NCBI RefSeq assembly: GCF_020342435.1
Contig: NZ_CP080504.1
Span: 635,081 to 699,080 of the forward strand
Direction of reading: 5' to 3'
DNA from: Candidatus Vallotiella sp. (ex Adelges kitamiensis)
GTDB taxonomy: Bacteria; Pseudomonadota; Gammaproteobacteria; Burkholderiales; Burkholderiaceae
Length of the DNA stretch: 64,000 bases
Shown: positions 34,230 through 46,698 of the stretch, one piece after another
Layout: every line of letters starts with the position of its first letter
How positions within the stretch are numbered: position 1 is the stretch's first letter
Program-made: the position numbers and the translations under genes
Notes under the pieces: model-generated
What the model was told of the DNA's origin: nothing
Databases searched by the model: none
What the model saw: the letters and a program-made list of their open reading frames with translations, nothing else

Positions 34230-35309
34230 ACTTGTCTGATAATTCTGACGCTTTATACAAAGGTTTGCATTCAAACAATATTATTTATTAACAATATAGT
34301 GCACCTAAATCTCTGAAAAACGTTGATGCTGAGGACTTAGGTCGACATTATGTGTGTCTATACATGCACAATATCGCTAAGAATTTTTAGAAACTCTTAG
34401 TTAAATCTAAGTACTGATTAATAACGAAAATTTTTGAAAAAATGACTAGCACGAATTTAGTACTTTGAATTTCTCAATAGAGGCTAATATAGTAAGCAAT
34501 AACCCTCTAATTATATTAAATACTGCCACCTTTTGCTGCTGACTGGAATTAAGTACTTAATGTTATACGCATTTGGTGTACTTCCTTATCCCATCTTAGC
34601 ACACCTAGTGCGCGCTCTATATTTCGGAAAAGCCCCATAGTTTTTTTAAAATCTACAGCATATTTGTAACTACTTCTGTACGTGAGTTTGTAATTACAAG
34701 TACCATTTGAAGCACTTGTCAACATAAAGCTAGAACTAGCTAGTCTCTTAGACGTGTATTTAAGAAAAAACTTAAATACAGATGCTTAAATGTTGCTAAA
34801 ACAATATATTGTTTTAGCAATGTACGTAAGTACATATTACAGTATATCTAATATTTTCCAGTCTGAGCCTGATATTATACACGCGTATAAACTATACTAA
34901 TCTAATTAGTTAATTATTTTTGATAAATGCTTTGCATAGATGAAGCTAGTACTCAGTACGCATGCGTACTACTTGTACAATAGCATTTAATCGTGAACTT
35001 TAGGGTTAATTATTCGATTACTAAACTCAAATTTTATTTGAGCGGACACTATTTAAGACTTAACCCGTTAAAATACTTATTATATTAATAACCTCCGTGT
35101 ACGCTGCAGACTACAATTTAGAATACAAACAGACTACTTTTAGTAAATCTGTTATCCCCAACAGAATATTTGAAGCCGTAAAAAGCTGTCGTCTACATGA
35201 TAGTTTAATTGATACTTCTAGATGATTCGCTATGTATGAATTAGCATCGTGAATGTACTCCCTACGGAAATACAGTTTGTGGAATTTAGCTATTCCATCC
35301 CACTAGCGT
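34230..35309. other. 1.1-kb spacer between convergent pdxH and glmM
   Basis: No gene seen. It contains three perfect inverted repeats in 80 bp (34755-34834), listed separately. The rest is AT-rich DNA without readable frames. Confidence 0.5.
34755..34834. repeat. Cluster of three perfect inverted repeats
   Basis: In order: a 10-bp stem TGTATTTAAG with an A6 loop (34755-34780); a loopless 28-bp palindrome made of TTGCTAAAACAATA and its complement (34793-34820); and TGTAC-GTAA-GTACA (34821-34834). They lie between convergent genes, where terminators are expected, but the loopless palindrome is unlike a normal terminator. Confidence 0.65.
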
Positions 35310-36668
35310 CTAAGTTACCCTGTATACGCTTTGTACGACTTCAGCAATAGCCTGCGCATAACCTCTTGCCTCATCTAGGTGCTGCGCCTCAACCATCACT
35401 CGTAGTACTGGTTCAGTACCAGACGCACGGACTAGCACGCGCCCAGATTGACCTAATGCATTTTTAGCCTGAACAACAGCCTCGCGAATTGCAGTGTTAC
35501 TTTGCCAATCCACACCCGGTAATATCTGCACATTAACAAGTGTCTGTGGAAATAATATTAGCTCACCAAGAAGTTGGTCTAGCATCTGGCCACTACGTTT
35601 TATTGCGGCAAGAACTAGTAGAGCTGATACGATTCCATCACCAGTTGTATGGTGATCTAGCGATAAAATATGTCCCGAGCCTTCAGCGCCGAGTTGCCAG
35701 CCCCGTTCACGCAGTTGCTCTAAAATATATCGATCGCCTACATCCGCTCGCACAAATTTAATACCAAGTTGCTGTAGAGCGATTTCCACTGCTAGATTTG
35801 TCATGAGAGTTCCTACTGCGCCCGGTACTGATCCATGTGTGAAAATGCGATCTTTTAAAAGCACGTATAGAAGCTCATCACCGTTATATAGTCGGCCAGC
35901 TGCGTCGACAACCCTTAGTCGATCCGCGTCACCGTCTAATGCGATACCTAGATCAGCATGATTCGCACGTACTGCGTCAACCAACATATTGGGCACAGCA
36001 GAATTTGCCCTATCATTTATATTAAAACCATTGGGAGAAACGCCGAGCGACACAACTTCAGCTCCAAGCTCCTGGAATACATGCGGTGCGATTTGATATG
36101 CTGCGCCGTTCGCACAATCAACGACAAGTTTTAATCCGTATAAATCGAATGTAGCTGGAAATGTACCTTTACAAAACTCAATATACTGTCCTGCCGCATT
36201 ATCAAGCCTCTGTACTTTGCCAAGCTGTTCAGATGGTACACAAATTATCGGTTGTGCAATCTGGCTCTCAATAGCATACTCAATCTTGTCGGGTAACTTA
36301 TTACCGTGTCCCGAAAAAAATTTAATACCATTATCATAATAAGGATTGTGGGATGCACTAATTACAACCCCGGCCGTTAGGTGTAGTGCCCGAGTTAGAT
36401 AGGCGATACCTGGTGTAGGCATAGGTCCAGCTAGCATTACATCAATTCCTGCTGAAGAAAATCCGGCTTTCAAGGCCGCTTCAAGCATGTAACCAGAAAC
36501 GCGTGTGTCTTTACCGATTAATACAGTTGGTCGCTCACCGTTTATAGAATCTACTCCGGCTAGCACTTTACCTGCTGAATATCCGAGACGAAGTATGAAA
36601 TCAGGAGTAATCGGCTGTTCACCTACTTTTCCTCGGATACCGTCCGTGCCGAAATAACGACGATTCAT
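35310..36668 (-). CDS. glmM: Phosphoglucosamine mutase GlmM
   Basis: Interconverts glucosamine 6- and 1-phosphate on the way to UDP-GlcNAc for peptidoglycan and LPS. Starts [11 protein letters not shown]. The phosphoserine loop is SASHNP (Ser106), metal binding is LDGDADR, and the phosphate-binding tail is [15 protein letters not shown]. 452 residues, full length. GAGGAG stands six bases before the ATG. Downstream of folP in the conserved ftsH-folP-glmM string. Confidence 0.96.
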   Translation of the reverse strand: MNRRYFGTDGIRGKVGEQPITPDFILRLGYSAGKVLAGVDSINGERPTVLIGKDTRVSGYMLEAALKAGFSSAGIDVMLAGPMPTPGIAYLTRALHLTAGVVISASHNPYYDNGIKFFSGHGNKLPDKIEYAIESQIAQPIICVPSEQLGKVQRLDNAAGQYIEFCKGTFPATFDLYGLKLVVDCANGAAYQIAPHVFQELGAEVVSLGVSPNGFNINDRANSAVPNMLVDAVRANHADLGIALDGDADRLRVVDAAGRLYNGDELLYVLLKDRIFTHGSVPGAVGTLMTNLAVEIALQQLGIKFVRADVGDRYILEQLRERGWQLGAEGSGHILSLDHHTTGDGIVSALLVLAAIKRSGQMLDQLLGELILFPQTLVNVQILPGVDWQSNTAIREAVVQAKNALGQSGRVLVRASGTEPVLRVMVEAQHLDEARGYAQAIAEVVQSVYRVT

Positions 36669-36726
36669 ATCAAACTCCTCTTTATCGTACTATGCGACAC
36701 GATACAGGTGTGCTCGGTTTTAGTTA

Positions 36727-37638
36727 CTATTTTTCATAGTGAGCCTCATGTGTAGATTGAGCACAGCACCACGATCGTCCTCGAATCGCTTGCCAAACCT
36801 TTAATGCATCAACTGTTGGCGCGACATCATGTACGCGCACAATCGCCGCGCCTCTATCAATCGCAGCTAGCATACCGGCAAGACTGCCAGCTATTCTCTG
36901 CTGTGGTACGCTGCGACCTGTAGCTTCGCCGATCATTAGTTTACGTGAAAGCCCTACAAGGGTTGGCACACTAGCGGGTACAGCACGCGACAACTCACGT
37001 AGCAGCATGAAATTATTTTCAGTTGTCTTGCCAAAACCGAAACCGGGATCAGCGCAGAGTCGGTTTTTGGCAATCCCAGCTTGTTCTAGTAAGCGGATCC
37101 GCTCATCGAGAAAGTTATAAATATTCGTGACAACATTACGATACTGTGGCTCATATTGCATCGTACTAGGCGTGCCTTGCATATGCATTACACATAAACC
37201 ACAAAAAGTATCGCGTACCGCATCAATAGCGCCTGGCTGACGAAATCCCCAGATATCATTAATCAAGTCTACACCGACATTGAGCGCAGCACGCATCATA
37301 TTAGGTTTATACGTATCAATTGAGATGGGCACACCTATGTTTAGTAACTTTTCGATTAGGAATAATACACGAGTTAATTCTTTATTAAGCGGAACTGACG
37401 ATGCGCCAGGCCGCGTCGACTCACCACCGATATCGATTATATCTGCTCCTTCATCGATCATCTTCTGAGCGTGCGCACTCGCAGTACTGTAGTTAACGAA
37501 ACGTCCACCATCAGAGAACGAATCTGATGTTACATTCAAAATACCCATTACTAAGGGCCGTGCTAAGGTAAGCCTGAATCGGCCACATTGTAATATCGCG
37601 CTGTTAGTCGAGCTGATCGCGCTAGCAGTACTAGCCAT
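36727..37638 (-). CDS. folP: Dihydropteroate synthase FolP
   Basis: Joins p-aminobenzoate to the pterin, making dihydropteroate; target of sulfonamides. The TIM-barrel motifs VMGILNVTSDSFSDGG, DIGGESTRPGA and ADPGFGFGKT are all present. 303 residues. It follows ftsH after a gap with a hairpin and precedes glmM, an order also seen in E. coli and Burkholderia. Linked to folE2 in function. Confidence 0.95.
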   Translation of the reverse strand: MASTASAISSTNSAILQCGRFRLTLARPLVMGILNVTSDSFSDGGRFVNYSTASAHAQKMIDEGADIIDIGGESTRPGASSVPLNKELTRVLFLIEKLLNIGVPISIDTYKPNMMRAALNVGVDLINDIWGFRQPGAIDAVRDTFCGLCVMHMQGTPSTMQYEPQYRNVVTNIYNFLDERIRLLEQAGIAKNRLCADPGFGFGKTTENNFMLLRELSRAVPASVPTLVGLSRKLMIGEATGRSVPQQRIAGSLAGMLAAIDRGAAIVRVHDVAPTVDALKVWQAIRGRSWCCAQSTHEAHYEK

Positions 37639-37667
37639 AAGAAAACATATCTCAGCAAAAGAATGCC

Positions 37668-37697
37668 AAAAGGCTAGGGCTAGTGCACCAGCCTTTT
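37668..37697 (-). terminator. Probable terminator after ftsH
   Basis: AAAAGGCT and AGCCTTTT form an 8-bp stem around a 14-base loop, 16 bases after the ftsH stop. On the minus strand the stem ends in TTTT, which fits a weak rho-independent terminator. It would separate ftsH from folP. Confidence 0.5.
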
Positions 37698-37712
37698 ATG
37701 AAAAAGGTTAGG

Positions 37713-39605
37713 TTATGCAGGGGCGGCCGCACCTGTCCCAGGCTTTACCTCGACACTTCCACTTATGCCTTCGTTTTGGATGCCACCGGATGGTGGATGT
37801 ATGTTATTCGGTAGAAGAGGGTCATTCCCAGACATAATGTTATTAATCTGGTCAGCATCGATTGTTTCCCATTCGCGAAGAGCCTTAACCATTGCCTCAA
37901 CCTTCTCGCGGTTATCCTCAAGTAATCTACGAGCTAAAGCGTACTGCTCATCGAGGATGCGGCGAATCTCTGCATCGACCTTTTGTTGCGTTGCCTCGGA
38001 AACTGAACGTGACGAGATCCGACCAAACATACCGTCCTGTTCAGTATCAATATAGACCATAGTCCCTAGCACATCGGACATCCCGTAGCGCGTCACCATA
38101 TCGCGAGCCATCTTAGTCGCTCGTTCGAAATCGTTCGACGCACCAGTAGACATTGAATTTAAGAAAACTTCCTCGGCAGCTCTGCCGCCGAACAGGATTG
38201 CTATTTCTTCAAGCATTTTATCGCGGTATAGATTGACGTGATCATACTCAGGTAACTGCCATGTGACTCCTAGCGCCCAGCCACGCGGCATAATCGTCAC
38301 TTTATACACTGGATCAGCATACGGCAGCAGCTTTGCTACGACTGCATGCCCCGATTCATGATATGCAGTATTTCGACGTTCTTCTTCGCGCATTACGGCC
38401 GACTTTCGCTCTGGACCCATGAAAATCTTATCTTTAGCATCTTCAAAATCTTGCATTTCGACGATACGTTTACTCCGACGTGCAGCAAACAGGGCTGCTT
38501 CATTCACTAAGTTTGCAAGGTCTGCACCAGAAAAACCTGGCGTACCGCGTGCCACCACTGAAGCATCGACATCATTCGATATAGGTACTTTGCGTAGATG
38601 AACTTTCAGGATCTGCTCTCGTCCACGAATATCTGGTAAGCCGACATAAACTTGACGGTCGAAACGTCCTGGACGTAGCAGTGCTTTATCAAGCACGTCG
38701 GAGCGATTTGTCGCGGCAATTACAATTACACCTGAATTAGCCTCGAAACCATCCATCTCAACCAGCATTTGGTTTAGCGTCTGTTCGCGCTCATCGTTTC
38801 CACCGCCCATACCAGCGCCTCGATGGCGGCCAACCGCATCGATTTCATCGATAAATACGATACACGGTGCGTGCTTCTTAGCTTGCTCAAACATATCCCG
38901 TACACGGGCAGCACCGACGCCGACGAACATTTCAACAAAGTCTGAACCTGAGATACTGAAGAACGGAACTTTGGCTTCACCTGCAATTGCACGTGCTAGT
39001 AGTGTCTTTCCGGTTCCCGGTGGCCCAATCAATAGCACACCGCATGGAATTCGACCACCAAGTTTCTGAAACTTTAGTGGATCACTTAGAAAATCGACTA
39101 GCTCATATACTTCATCTTTTGCCTCATCACAGCCTGCAACATCAGTAAAATTCACTGAATTATTATTTTCATCAATCAGGCGCGCTCGAGACTTTCCGAA
39201 CGAAAACGCACCACCTTTACCGCCACTCTGCATCTGTCGCATCACATAAAACCAGAACCCAATGATTAGGATTGTCGGTCCAAGGTAGTACAAAACGGAC
39301 ACCAACATATTCGGCTCACCATCAGCTTTCCCGCTAACCTGTACACCATATTTCATTAGATCACCGACCATCCAGATATCGCCAGGCGACACAATTTTGT
39401 ATTTCTGACCATGGATAAGAGTGACATCTAAGTTTCGTCCCTGAACAATAACGCTCTTAATTTTGCCGTTCTTTGCGTCGTCCATAAACCTCGAATACGT
39501 AACGCCTTCCTGGACGTGGGACTTGTCGAACTGCTTGAAAACCGTAAACAGCACAAGTGCTATGACTAGCCAAATTGCCGCCTTGGAAAACATGTTGTTG
39601 TTCAA
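37713..39605 (-). CDS. ftsH: ATP-dependent zinc metalloprotease FtsH
   Basis: Inner-membrane AAA protease for quality control and LPS regulation. TM1 is at 9-24 and TM2 near 103-122. Walker A is GPPGTGKT (194-201), Walker B IVFIDEID, the second region of homology ends in RPGRFDR, and the zinc site is HESGH (416-420). 630 residues. The start is TTG: AGGAG lies seven bases upstream and the N-terminus (NNNMFSKAA) matches Burkholderia FtsH. Residue 188 before Walker A is Cys, where Arg or Lys is usual. Downstream of rlmE, as in E. coli. Confidence 0.96.
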   Translation of the reverse strand: MNNNMFSKAAIWLVIALVLFTVFKQFDKSHVQEGVTYSRFMDDAKNGKIKSVIVQGRNLDVTLIHGQKYKIVSPGDIWMVGDLMKYGVQVSGKADGEPNMLVSVLYYLGPTILIIGFWFYVMRQMQSGGKGGAFSFGKSRARLIDENNNSVNFTDVAGCDEAKDEVYELVDFLSDPLKFQKLGGRIPCGVLLIGPPGTGKTLLARAIAGEAKVPFFSISGSDFVEMFVGVGAARVRDMFEQAKKHAPCIVFIDEIDAVGRHRGAGMGGGNDEREQTLNQMLVEMDGFEANSGVIVIAATNRSDVLDKALLRPGRFDRQVYVGLPDIRGREQILKVHLRKVPISNDVDASVVARGTPGFSGADLANLVNEAALFAARRSKRIVEMQDFEDAKDKIFMGPERKSAVMREEERRNTAYHESGHAVVAKLLPYADPVYKVTIMPRGWALGVTWQLPEYDHVNLYRDKMLEEIAILFGGRAAEEVFLNSMSTGASNDFERATKMARDMVTRYGMSDVLGTMVYIDTEQDGMFGRISSRSVSEATQQKVDAEIRRILDEQYALARRLLEDNREKVEAMVKALREWETIDADQINNIMSGNDPLLPNNIHPPSGGIQNEGISGSVEVKPGTGAAAPA

Positions 39606-39647
39606 CGCACGACTCCTTTACTCATATGGGACGGCATCCGACTCGTG

Positions 39648-39672
39648 GCCTAAAAGCCCACTACTTTTAGGC
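39648..39672. other. 9-bp perfect hairpin between rlmE and ftsH
   Basis: GCCTAAAAG-CCCACTA-CTTTTAGGC in the 174-bp gap between two minus-strand genes. No T run follows on the minus strand, so it is more likely an mRNA-processing or stabilising hairpin than a terminator. This role is inference. Confidence 0.45.
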
Positions 39673-39779
39673 ATTTTAATCTAGTCCATTCCCCTCTGGC
39701 CGTAGCAATTGACTCTCAAGCAGATATAAAAAATTTAACACATTAAATGGCATACTACCCTAGATTAATATTCTTACAT

Positions 39780-40436
39780 TCAGGCTCGCGGATACTTGAG
39801 TATCCGACCAAGAATAAATATTTCTGACGATTTATCGCGCGAAGATTTCGGCTTGCGAGAAGCTACAATCCTGAACTGGTGCTTAAATCGCTCAACGATT
39901 TGACTATACTTGCTGCCATGAAAACATTTAACCAATAGTGCTCCATCTAGTATTAGGTAATCTTGTGCAAATTTTAGTGCTAAATCGCACACGTGCTCGA
40001 TCCGTGCCGCATCGGCTACTGCGATACCCGACAGATTGGGGGCTATGTCTGAAATTACAAGGTCTATCATACGGCCATTAATAGCCTCCTTTAGCTGCTC
40101 TAATACTATTTCGTTGCGAAAATCACCCTGAATGAATTTCACGTTAGAGATCGGCTCTATCGGTAGTATATCTAGCGCAATAATTGTTCCATTGATTCCG
40201 CCGTCTGTACGGCAGGGTCTGGCTGCTAGCTTATTTCTCGCGTATTGACTCCAACTTCCTGGCGCAGCACCTAGGTCAACTATTACTTGCCCTGGCTGGA
40301 TTAAATTATCTAGTTCATCGATTTCTTGAAGCTTATACACCGCACGAGATCTATATCCCTCGCGACGCGCGCGCTTGACATATGGATCATTAATATGATT
40401 ATGCAACCACGATTTATTAAATCGGTTTTTTAGCAT
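39780..40436 (-). CDS. rlmE: 23S rRNA 2'-O-methyltransferase RlmE (FtsJ)
   Basis: Methylates U2552 of 23S rRNA in the A-loop using SAM. The SAM motif is [15 protein letters not shown] and the K-D-K-E tetrad is visible (Lys in [11 protein letters not shown], Asp in [12 protein letters not shown], Lys in LLVKCFHG, Glu in SSEIFILG). The ATG at 40436 ([10 protein letters not shown]) matches the family; the frame extends 25 codons further upstream without support. 218 residues. Its usual Burkholderia neighbour yhbY is not seen. Confidence 0.94.
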   Translation of the reverse strand: MLKNRFNKSWLHNHINDPYVKRARREGYRSRAVYKLQEIDELDNLIQPGQVIVDLGAAPGSWSQYARNKLAARPCRTDGGINGTIIALDILPIEPISNVKFIQGDFRNEIVLEQLKEAINGRMIDLVISDIAPNLSGIAVADAARIEHVCDLALKFAQDYLILDGALLVKCFHGSKYSQIVERFKHQFRIVASRKPKSSRDKSSEIFILGRILKYPRA

Positions 40437-41090
40437 AAAAAAGTTTAAATTTATCTGAGGTGATGGATTTCGGTGGCTGAAGCTTTTAAGCTTCAGCCTT
40501 GTCGCACACATTATCTCATATGCTTGTCTTTATCCTTCCTCTGCTGATTAGGCACATTATGCGCGTAAGTCTGTGCGATATAGCCAGCCGTCTTAATTAG
40601 AAAAAAGCTTAATAAAGATGTAGTAGTTAATGAGATTAATATGTAGTCTAAATAGCAAGAGCTACTCATAATAAAAGTATTTATCAGCGATCACACTTAG
40701 TATTTGTAACATGATCTATGATCATCTATCAGCGGCACTTATTTAGCATATCAACAAGTGTTTATAATCTAAAGGCCGTAACACAGATAACATTTTCTAA
40801 TGCACGCTATAATATATCGAGAATTGCTACCACGTCACGTGTCGTTAAGATCTGAATAGTATAATACGATGCCAGATCTACAATGAATTAAAGTGTTTGG
40901 TAACGCTTTACTTCGGATAGCAATTTTAGAAAAGAAAAATAGACAGATAAGTTAAAAAAAACAGCAGTACCACTCTTTAAGTAGCAAGCGCAATCTATTC
41001 GCTAATAAAGTCTGCTGTTCTAGACGCAATTATTTATACCCCACAATGGCGTTCTGGCGATCTAATTAGGCTAACTAGTTATTTAGATAT
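40437..41090. other. 0.65-kb spacer; yhbY not seen
   Basis: In related genomes yhbY commonly lies between rlmE and the DUF4149 gene. No frame of 60 codons resembling a CRM-domain protein is present here. The region is AT-rich and should contain the rlmE promoter. Confidence 0.45.
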
Positions 41091-41564
41091 TTAGAACATT
41101 GAGCGCGTGGCAACCGGTAAACGCCATACTAGTACAAGCCCAAGCAGGCTTTGTATTAAGTAGATCGCGTTGGATGCAAGCTGCAATGCGCCTAGGCGCA
41201 TTGCATAGTCAGAATGTGCGGTGTCAGTCCTGCTTTGCCCTAAAAAAACTTGAAATCCATTTATAAATGGTTGTAATACGAAATAGCTTACAAGCACACA
41301 TATCAGCATCATGAAGATTACCCGGCGCGCGGACTGGTACGCACGATCACCACGCTTAACAAGCGTGTGGGCGAACCCAAGCAGTACGGTACCGGTCACC
41401 ATGCTAACAAGTGCCTGCGTATGGAATAGAAGAGCAGCGACTGCACCCGCACTCACGAGATCAAGGGATGAAAATAATGTCGGCGTAGTCAAGTAACCTA
41501 CATTGATAAGACCGCCGACCCATAACATCGCGAAGAGACGGAACAGGCGCTGTACAATTATCAT
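41091..41564 (-). CDS. DUF4149 membrane protein
   Basis: 157 residues with four hydrophobic helices (about 7-28, 40-63, 82-105, 128-150). The N-terminal LFAMLWVGGLINVGYLTTPTLF and the FVLQPFI in TM3 fit the DUF4149 family, which sits next to greA in Burkholderia. Function unknown. It begins 32 bp after the greA stop and probably belongs to the carAB-greA transcript. Confidence 0.85.
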   Translation of the reverse strand: MIIVQRLFRLFAMLWVGGLINVGYLTTPTLFSSLDLVSAGAVAALLFHTQALVSMVTGTVLLGFAHTLVKRGDRAYQSARRVIFMMLICVLVSYFVLQPFINGFQVFLGQSRTDTAHSDYAMRLGALQLASNAIYLIQSLLGLVLVWRLPVATRSMF

Positions 41565-41596
41565 GCGAATGCCACGATTAATAGAAAGCTGACATT

Positions 41597-42073
41597 TTAC
41601 TCGTAACGCACCGCGATGATCTCGTACTCACGCACGCCACTAGGTGCTTGTACTGCCGCTACATCGCCCTTAAACTTACCAATTAGTGCGCGGGCAATCG
41701 GTGAACTAACTGAAATCAAGCCATGTTCGAGATTTGCCTCGTCATCCCCGACGATTTGATAGGTAACGTTATCCCTCGAATCAAGATCTTCGAGATCGAT
41801 AATAGCACCGAATACAACTCGCCCATCCTTATCCACTGCTTTAGGATCGATGATCTGAGCAGCCGATAACTTTGATTCGAGCTCAGCAATGCGGCCCTCG
41901 ATGAATGCTTGTTTCTCCTTCGCAGCATCGTACTCAGCATTTTCTGATAAATCACCCTGTGCACGAGCCTCCGCAATAGCGCGGATTATCGTTGGACGTT
42001 CGACTGACTTCAATCGTTGTAATTCATCACGCAGTTGGTCAGCACCGCGCTGTGTTAGTGGAATAGTGCTCAT
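41597..42073 (-). CDS. greA: Transcription elongation factor GreA
   Basis: Binds the secondary channel of RNA polymerase and stimulates cleavage of backtracked transcripts. The N-terminal coiled coil carries the catalytic acidic tip in [15 protein letters not shown], and the C-terminal FKBP-like domain ends [14 protein letters not shown]. The ATG at 42073 ([14 protein letters not shown]) gives 158 residues, the family length; the frame runs 31 codons further upstream without support. Follows carB, as in Burkholderia. Confidence 0.96.
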   Translation of the reverse strand: MSTIPLTQRGADQLRDELQRLKSVERPTIIRAIAEARAQGDLSENAEYDAAKEKQAFIEGRIAELESKLSAAQIIDPKAVDKDGRVVFGAIIDLEDLDSRDNVTYQIVGDDEANLEHGLISVSSPIARALIGKFKGDVAAVQAPSGVREYEIIAVRYE

Positions 42074-42224
42074 AAACAGCTCAGAATAAAAAATTACCGA
42101 GATTAACTGTATCTCATTTAGGATACCGCTCAACCGCAATTTATTGGATACTTTGGGTACCATCAACGGGCATAAACTTATGCCTACTTTATTTGTTCAA
42201 GCTCATTGCTTGCTAGATTAGCGC

Positions 42225-45200
42225 CTAGTTTAGGCGAGCGTGAAGCCCTTGTAAATCATAGACCTCAAGGTTTGTTAAATAGCGCAAGCCTTCAACTGCA
42301 GCGCGAGCGCCTGACATCGTCGTGTAGTAAGTAACTTTATTTGCCTGTGCACTCATACGAATTGAGCGAGAATCAGCAATAGCAGCCCGGGTTTCATCGA
42401 CAGTCGTGAATACAAGCGAAATTTCTCCATTCTTAATCATGTCGACGATATGCGGCCGACCGTCCTTGACTTTATTGACAACTTTAACTGGTACGCCTAC
42501 GGCAGCAATAGCTGCAGCTGTTCCTTTCGTTGCAACTAATGGATAACCAAGCTCATGCAGCATTCGAGCTACCTCAACGGCTTTAGGCTTATCTGACTCC
42601 ATCACAGTTAGTAATACAGTACCTGAGGCAGGAAGCCTCGAGCCTGCCGCTAATTGAGACTTAAATAATGCCTCACCAAACGTACGTCCGACGCCCATCA
42701 CTTCACCAGTGGAACGCATTTCTGGCCCTAGTACTGGATCAACAGCTGGAAATTTAACAAATGGAAGTACTGCTTCTTTCACACTAAAGTAGGGTAGCCT
42801 TACCTCCCGCGTCACCCGCTGCATAGCTAGTGTTTGTCCGACCATCGCACGTGCGGCAATCTTAGCTAGTTGTAGCCCGGTTGCTTTCGATACATATGGA
42901 ACTGTACGAGACGCCCGTGGATTTACTTCTAATACATAGATAACATCGCCTAACGTACCATTAGCCTGTGGTACCTTCTGGATCGCGAACTGTACATTCA
43001 TTAATCCGATCACATTCAGTGCACGGGCCATCGCTGCGGTTTGCAACTTAACTTTGCTTACAGTCGCATCTGACAGAGAATAGGATGGAAGCGAACAGGC
43101 GGAATCACCAGAGTGAACACCAGCCTGCTCAATGTGCTCCATAACACCGCCGATAAATACTGCACTGCCATCGCAAATACAATCTACATCACATTCGATG
43201 GCATTATTCAGGAAGCGATCAAGTAATACCGGTGAATCATTTGATACTTTAACCGCTTCACGCATATAGCGTTCTAAGTCACGCGGCTCATGTACAATCT
43301 CCATTGCACGACCGCCCAGAACGTAGGAAGGACGCACAACAAGCGGATAACCAATCTCGCTAGCCAGCTCTAACGCTTCATCCTCAGTGCGCGCGGTTCG
43401 GTTTGGTGGCTGAAGCAGATTGAGTGATTGCAATAGCTTCTGAAAACGTTCACGATCCTCAGCCGCATCTATCATATCAGGCGACGTACCTATAATCGGT
43501 ACACCATTAGCCTCTAAATCTAACGCGAGCTTTAAAGGTGTCTGGCCGCCATATTGAACGATCACACCAATCGGTTTTTCTTTATCGACGATCTCAAGCA
43601 CATCTTCCAAGGTCAGCGGCTCAAAATAGAGACGATCTGATGTGTCATAGTCTGTTGATACAGTTTCCGGATTGCAATTAACCATAATCGTTTCGTAGCC
43701 ATCCTCGCGCATCGCTAGAGCAGCATGCACGCAGCAATAGTCAAATTCTATGCCCTGACCGATTCGATTTGGGCCACCCCCTAATACCATAATCTTTTTA
43801 TTTTTTGTTGGCTGTGCCTCACACTCTTGCTCATATGTCGAGTACATGTATGCAGTTTTTGTTGAAAACTCTGCTGCACAGGTATCTACACGTTTATATA
43901 CCGGGCGCACATTCAACTGAATCCGCCGCGCACGTACTTCGTCTGGTTTTGAGCCTATGATCTTAGCTAGCCGCGGGTCTGAGAAACCGCTTTGCTTTAA
44001 GCATAAAAGCTCGGCTCGAGATAGGCTAGCTAGCGAGCGAACGCTGAGTTTTTTTTCCTTCAGGACAATCTGCTCAATCTGAGCGAGAAACCAGGTATCA
44101 ATCCCTGTTTCCTCAAAGATCTCATCTCGTGACATACCTATACGAAATGCGTCCCCGACATACCATATACGGTCTGGACCTGGTGCGCCAATTTGCTCAA
44201 TAATCTCGTCGCGGTCCGTGGACTTTTCGTCTAGCCCATCCACACCTACCTCTAGTCCTCTCAGCGCTTTCTGAAACGATTCTTGGAACGTGCGTCCGAT
44301 TGCCATTACCTCCCCAACAGATTTCATTTGAGTGGTTAGGTGAGAGTCAGCCTCACGAAATTTTTCAAAAGCAAAGCGCGGAACTTTAGTCACTACATAG
44401 TCAATTGTCGGTTCGAATGATGCTGGTGTCTGTCCACCGGTGATCTCATTTTTCAACTCATCTAGCGTATATCCGATCGCTAGTTTGGCCGCGACTCTCG
44501 CGATTGGAAAGCCTGTTGCTTTCGATGCGAGCGCAGAAGATCGTGATACGCGCGGATTCATTTCAATCACAATCATACGACCATTACGTGGATTAATCGC
44601 AAATTGCACGTTAGATCCACCGGTATCAACGCCAATTTTACGCAGCACAGCGATAGACGCGTCTCGCATCAACTGGTACTCTTTATCGCTGAGCGTCTGT
44701 GCGGGCGCGACGGTAATTGAATCACCAGTATGAATACCCATTGGATCAAGATTCTCAATTGAGCAGACAATAATGCAGTTATCGTGCCGGTCACGCACGA
44801 CTTCCATCTCGAACTCTTTCCAACCTAGCAGCGATTCCTCTATTAGCAATTCGCGGGTAGGCGATAGATCTAAGCCACGCTTACAAATCTCTTCGAACTC
44901 AACGCGGTTGTATGCAATGCCCCCTCCCGAACCACCTAGTGTAAACGACGGTCGGATCACTACTGGATAGTCTCCGCTTCCAGTCACTTGAGAAATTTCC
45001 GCGCGGACCTTTAGCGCTTCTTCCCACGAGTGGGCAATACCTGAATGAGCTGAGTTTAATCCGATCGAGTGCATCGCCTGTTTAAACTTCTGCCGATCCT
45101 CGGCCTGATCAATTGCTGTATATGATGCACCGATTAACTCAATGTTATATTTATCTAGCACACCGTATCGATGCAGGTCTAAAGCACAATTCAACGCAGT

Positions 45201-45479
45201 CTGCCCCCCCATTGTCGGTAAAACTGCATCGGGGCGTTCTTTAGCAAGGATCGCCTCGACAACCTCCCGGGTGATTGGTTCGATATATGTGACATCAGCC
45301 ATATCCGGATCGGTCATAATTGTCGCCGGATTACTGTTAACTAAGATGACTTTACAGCCTTCCTCGCGTAGCGCTTTACACGCCTGCACGCCAGAATAGT
45401 CAAACTCGCACGCCTGGCCAATAATAATTGGACCCGCGCCGATGATAAGAATACTGTTAATATTTATCCGCTTGGGCAT
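42225..45479 (-). CDS. carB: Carbamoyl-phosphate synthase large subunit CarB
   Basis: Synthesises carbamoyl phosphate from bicarbonate, ammonia and two ATP for pyrimidines and arginine. Two duplicated ATP-grasp halves are visible, each with its N-terminal loop ([17 protein letters not shown] and [16 protein letters not shown]) and glycine-rich ATP segment ([10 protein letters not shown] and [10 protein letters not shown]), followed by the allosteric MGS-like domain. 1,084 residues from [14 protein letters not shown], matching Burkholderia; the 19-codon extension upstream is not supported. A seven-C run (45204-45210) is read in frame. It starts 61 bp after carA. Confidence 0.97.
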   Translation of the reverse strand: MPKRININSILIIGAGPIIIGQACEFDYSGVQACKALREEGCKVILVNSNPATIMTDPDMADVTYIEPITREVVEAILAKERPDAVLPTMGGQTALNCALDLHRYGVLDKYNIELIGASYTAIDQAEDRQKFKQAMHSIGLNSAHSGIAHSWEEALKVRAEISQVTGSGDYPVVIRPSFTLGGSGGGIAYNRVEFEEICKRGLDLSPTRELLIEESLLGWKEFEMEVVRDRHDNCIIVCSIENLDPMGIHTGDSITVAPAQTLSDKEYQLMRDASIAVLRKIGVDTGGSNVQFAINPRNGRMIVIEMNPRVSRSSALASKATGFPIARVAAKLAIGYTLDELKNEITGGQTPASFEPTIDYVVTKVPRFAFEKFREADSHLTTQMKSVGEVMAIGRTFQESFQKALRGLEVGVDGLDEKSTDRDEIIEQIGAPGPDRIWYVGDAFRIGMSRDEIFEETGIDTWFLAQIEQIVLKEKKLSVRSLASLSRAELLCLKQSGFSDPRLAKIIGSKPDEVRARRIQLNVRPVYKRVDTCAAEFSTKTAYMYSTYEQECEAQPTKNKKIMVLGGGPNRIGQGIEFDYCCVHAALAMREDGYETIMVNCNPETVSTDYDTSDRLYFEPLTLEDVLEIVDKEKPIGVIVQYGGQTPLKLALDLEANGVPIIGTSPDMIDAAEDRERFQKLLQSLNLLQPPNRTARTEDEALELASEIGYPLVVRPSYVLGGRAMEIVHEPRDLERYMREAVKVSNDSPVLLDRFLNNAIECDVDCICDGSAVFIGGVMEHIEQAGVHSGDSACSLPSYSLSDATVSKVKLQTAAMARALNVIGLMNVQFAIQKVPQANGTLGDVIYVLEVNPRASRTVPYVSKATGLQLAKIAARAMVGQTLAMQRVTREVRLPYFSVKEAVLPFVKFPAVDPVLGPEMRSTGEVMGVGRTFGEALFKSQLAAGSRLPASGTVLLTVMESDKPKAVEVARMLHELGYPLVATKGTAAAIAAVGVPVKVVNKVKDGRPHIVDMIKNGEISLVFTTVDETRAAIADSRSIRMSAQANKVTYYTTMSGARAAVEGLRYLTNLEVYDLQGLHARLN

Positions 45480-45540
45480 AACGCTACTCATTAGTAGTGC
45501 GCGTGTATTGCGCTGATATTCGATAGTACGATGCACATGA

Positions 45541-46698
45541 CTAGGCGCTTGTGGAGTAGCTACGATCAGCTTTATTCAGCTCGATTAGGTTAACGAAGTG
45601 GTTAAACAGGTAGTTGATATCATGCGGACCTGGCGACGACTCTGGATGCCCCTGGAAGCCGAACGCGGGCTTATTTTTCAGCGCAAACCCTTGTAGGGTG
45701 CCGTCGAATAGTGAAATGTGCGTGACTTTTACGTTGTCCGGCAGCGTTGACGCATCGACTGTGAAGCCATGGTTCTGCGAGGTGATTACGACTTTTCCAT
45801 TATCTAAATCCTTAACAGGGTGATTAGCGCCATGGTGTCCAGTCTTCATCTTCAACGTCTTCGCCCCGACAGCCAGCGCCATAATTTGGTGGCCCAGACA
45901 GATGCCGAATATAGGTATACCGCGCTGTATCAATTCTTTCGTCGCAGTAATCGCATAATCACACGCCTGCGGATCGCCAGGTCCATTTGATAAAAATACA
46001 CCATCCGGATTAAGCGCTAGCGCGTCAGCAGCGCTTGATTGTGCAGGTAGAACAGTGACATAACATCCTCGCTCTGAAAGCATACGTAGAATATTACGCT
46101 TGATACCATAATCGAACGCAACCACCCGATGCCGTGGTGTTTGTTGCAGTCGGTAACCCATACCAAGACGCCATTCTCCTTCGGTCCATTCATATCGAGT
46201 GCGTGTTGATACGACTTTTGCTAGATCTATGCCGGATAAACCTCTAAACGAGCGTGCGCATTTAACTGCCTGTTGTTCATCGGTCCCAACGAGGATGCAG
46301 CCGTTTTGTGTACCATGCTCGCGCAAGATACGAGTTAATTGACGTGTATCTAAACCAGCTATCGCTACTATGCCTTCATCTGACAGATAGTCAGACAACG
46401 TACGTTGGGAACGGAAATTCGACGCCAGCACTGGCAGGTCACGAATCACCAGGCCAGCTGCATGAATGCGATATGACTCAATGTCTTCATCATTTGCGCC
46501 AACATTGCCAATATGCGGATATGTCATCGAGATGATTTGACGAGCGTAGCTTGGATCAGTAAGAATTTCTTGGTAACCGGTGATTGCAGTATTAAATACT
46601 ACTTCACCGATTGTGTTGCCGGGGGCACCGATCGAGTAGCCGCGTAAAATAGTGCCATCGGCAAGCGCGAGCAGAGCAGGAGAAAAAGACGGCAACAC
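45541..46698 (-). CDS. carA: Carbamoyl-phosphate synthase small subunit CarA
   Basis: Glutaminase subunit that feeds ammonia to CarB. The class I amidotransferase triad is seen as GICLGHQ (Cys) and [10 protein letters not shown] (His and Glu). The N-terminal CPSase domain starts [15 protein letters not shown]. 385 residues. The start is GTG with AAGGA nine bases upstream. A good promoter lies about 205 bp upstream, leaving a long leader. Confidence 0.95.
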   Translation of the reverse strand: MLPSFSPALLALADGTILRGYSIGAPGNTIGEVVFNTAITGYQEILTDPSYARQIISMTYPHIGNVGANDEDIESYRIHAAGLVIRDLPVLASNFRSQRTLSDYLSDEGIVAIAGLDTRQLTRILREHGTQNGCILVGTDEQQAVKCARSFRGLSGIDLAKVVSTRTRYEWTEGEWRLGMGYRLQQTPRHRVVAFDYGIKRNILRMLSERGCYVTVLPAQSSAADALALNPDGVFLSNGPGDPQACDYAITATKELIQRGIPIFGICLGHQIMALAVGAKTLKMKTGHHGANHPVKDLDNGKVVITSQNHGFTVDASTLPDNVKVTHISLFDGTLQGFALKNKPAFGFQGHPESSPGPHDINYLFNHFVNLIELNKADRSYSTSA

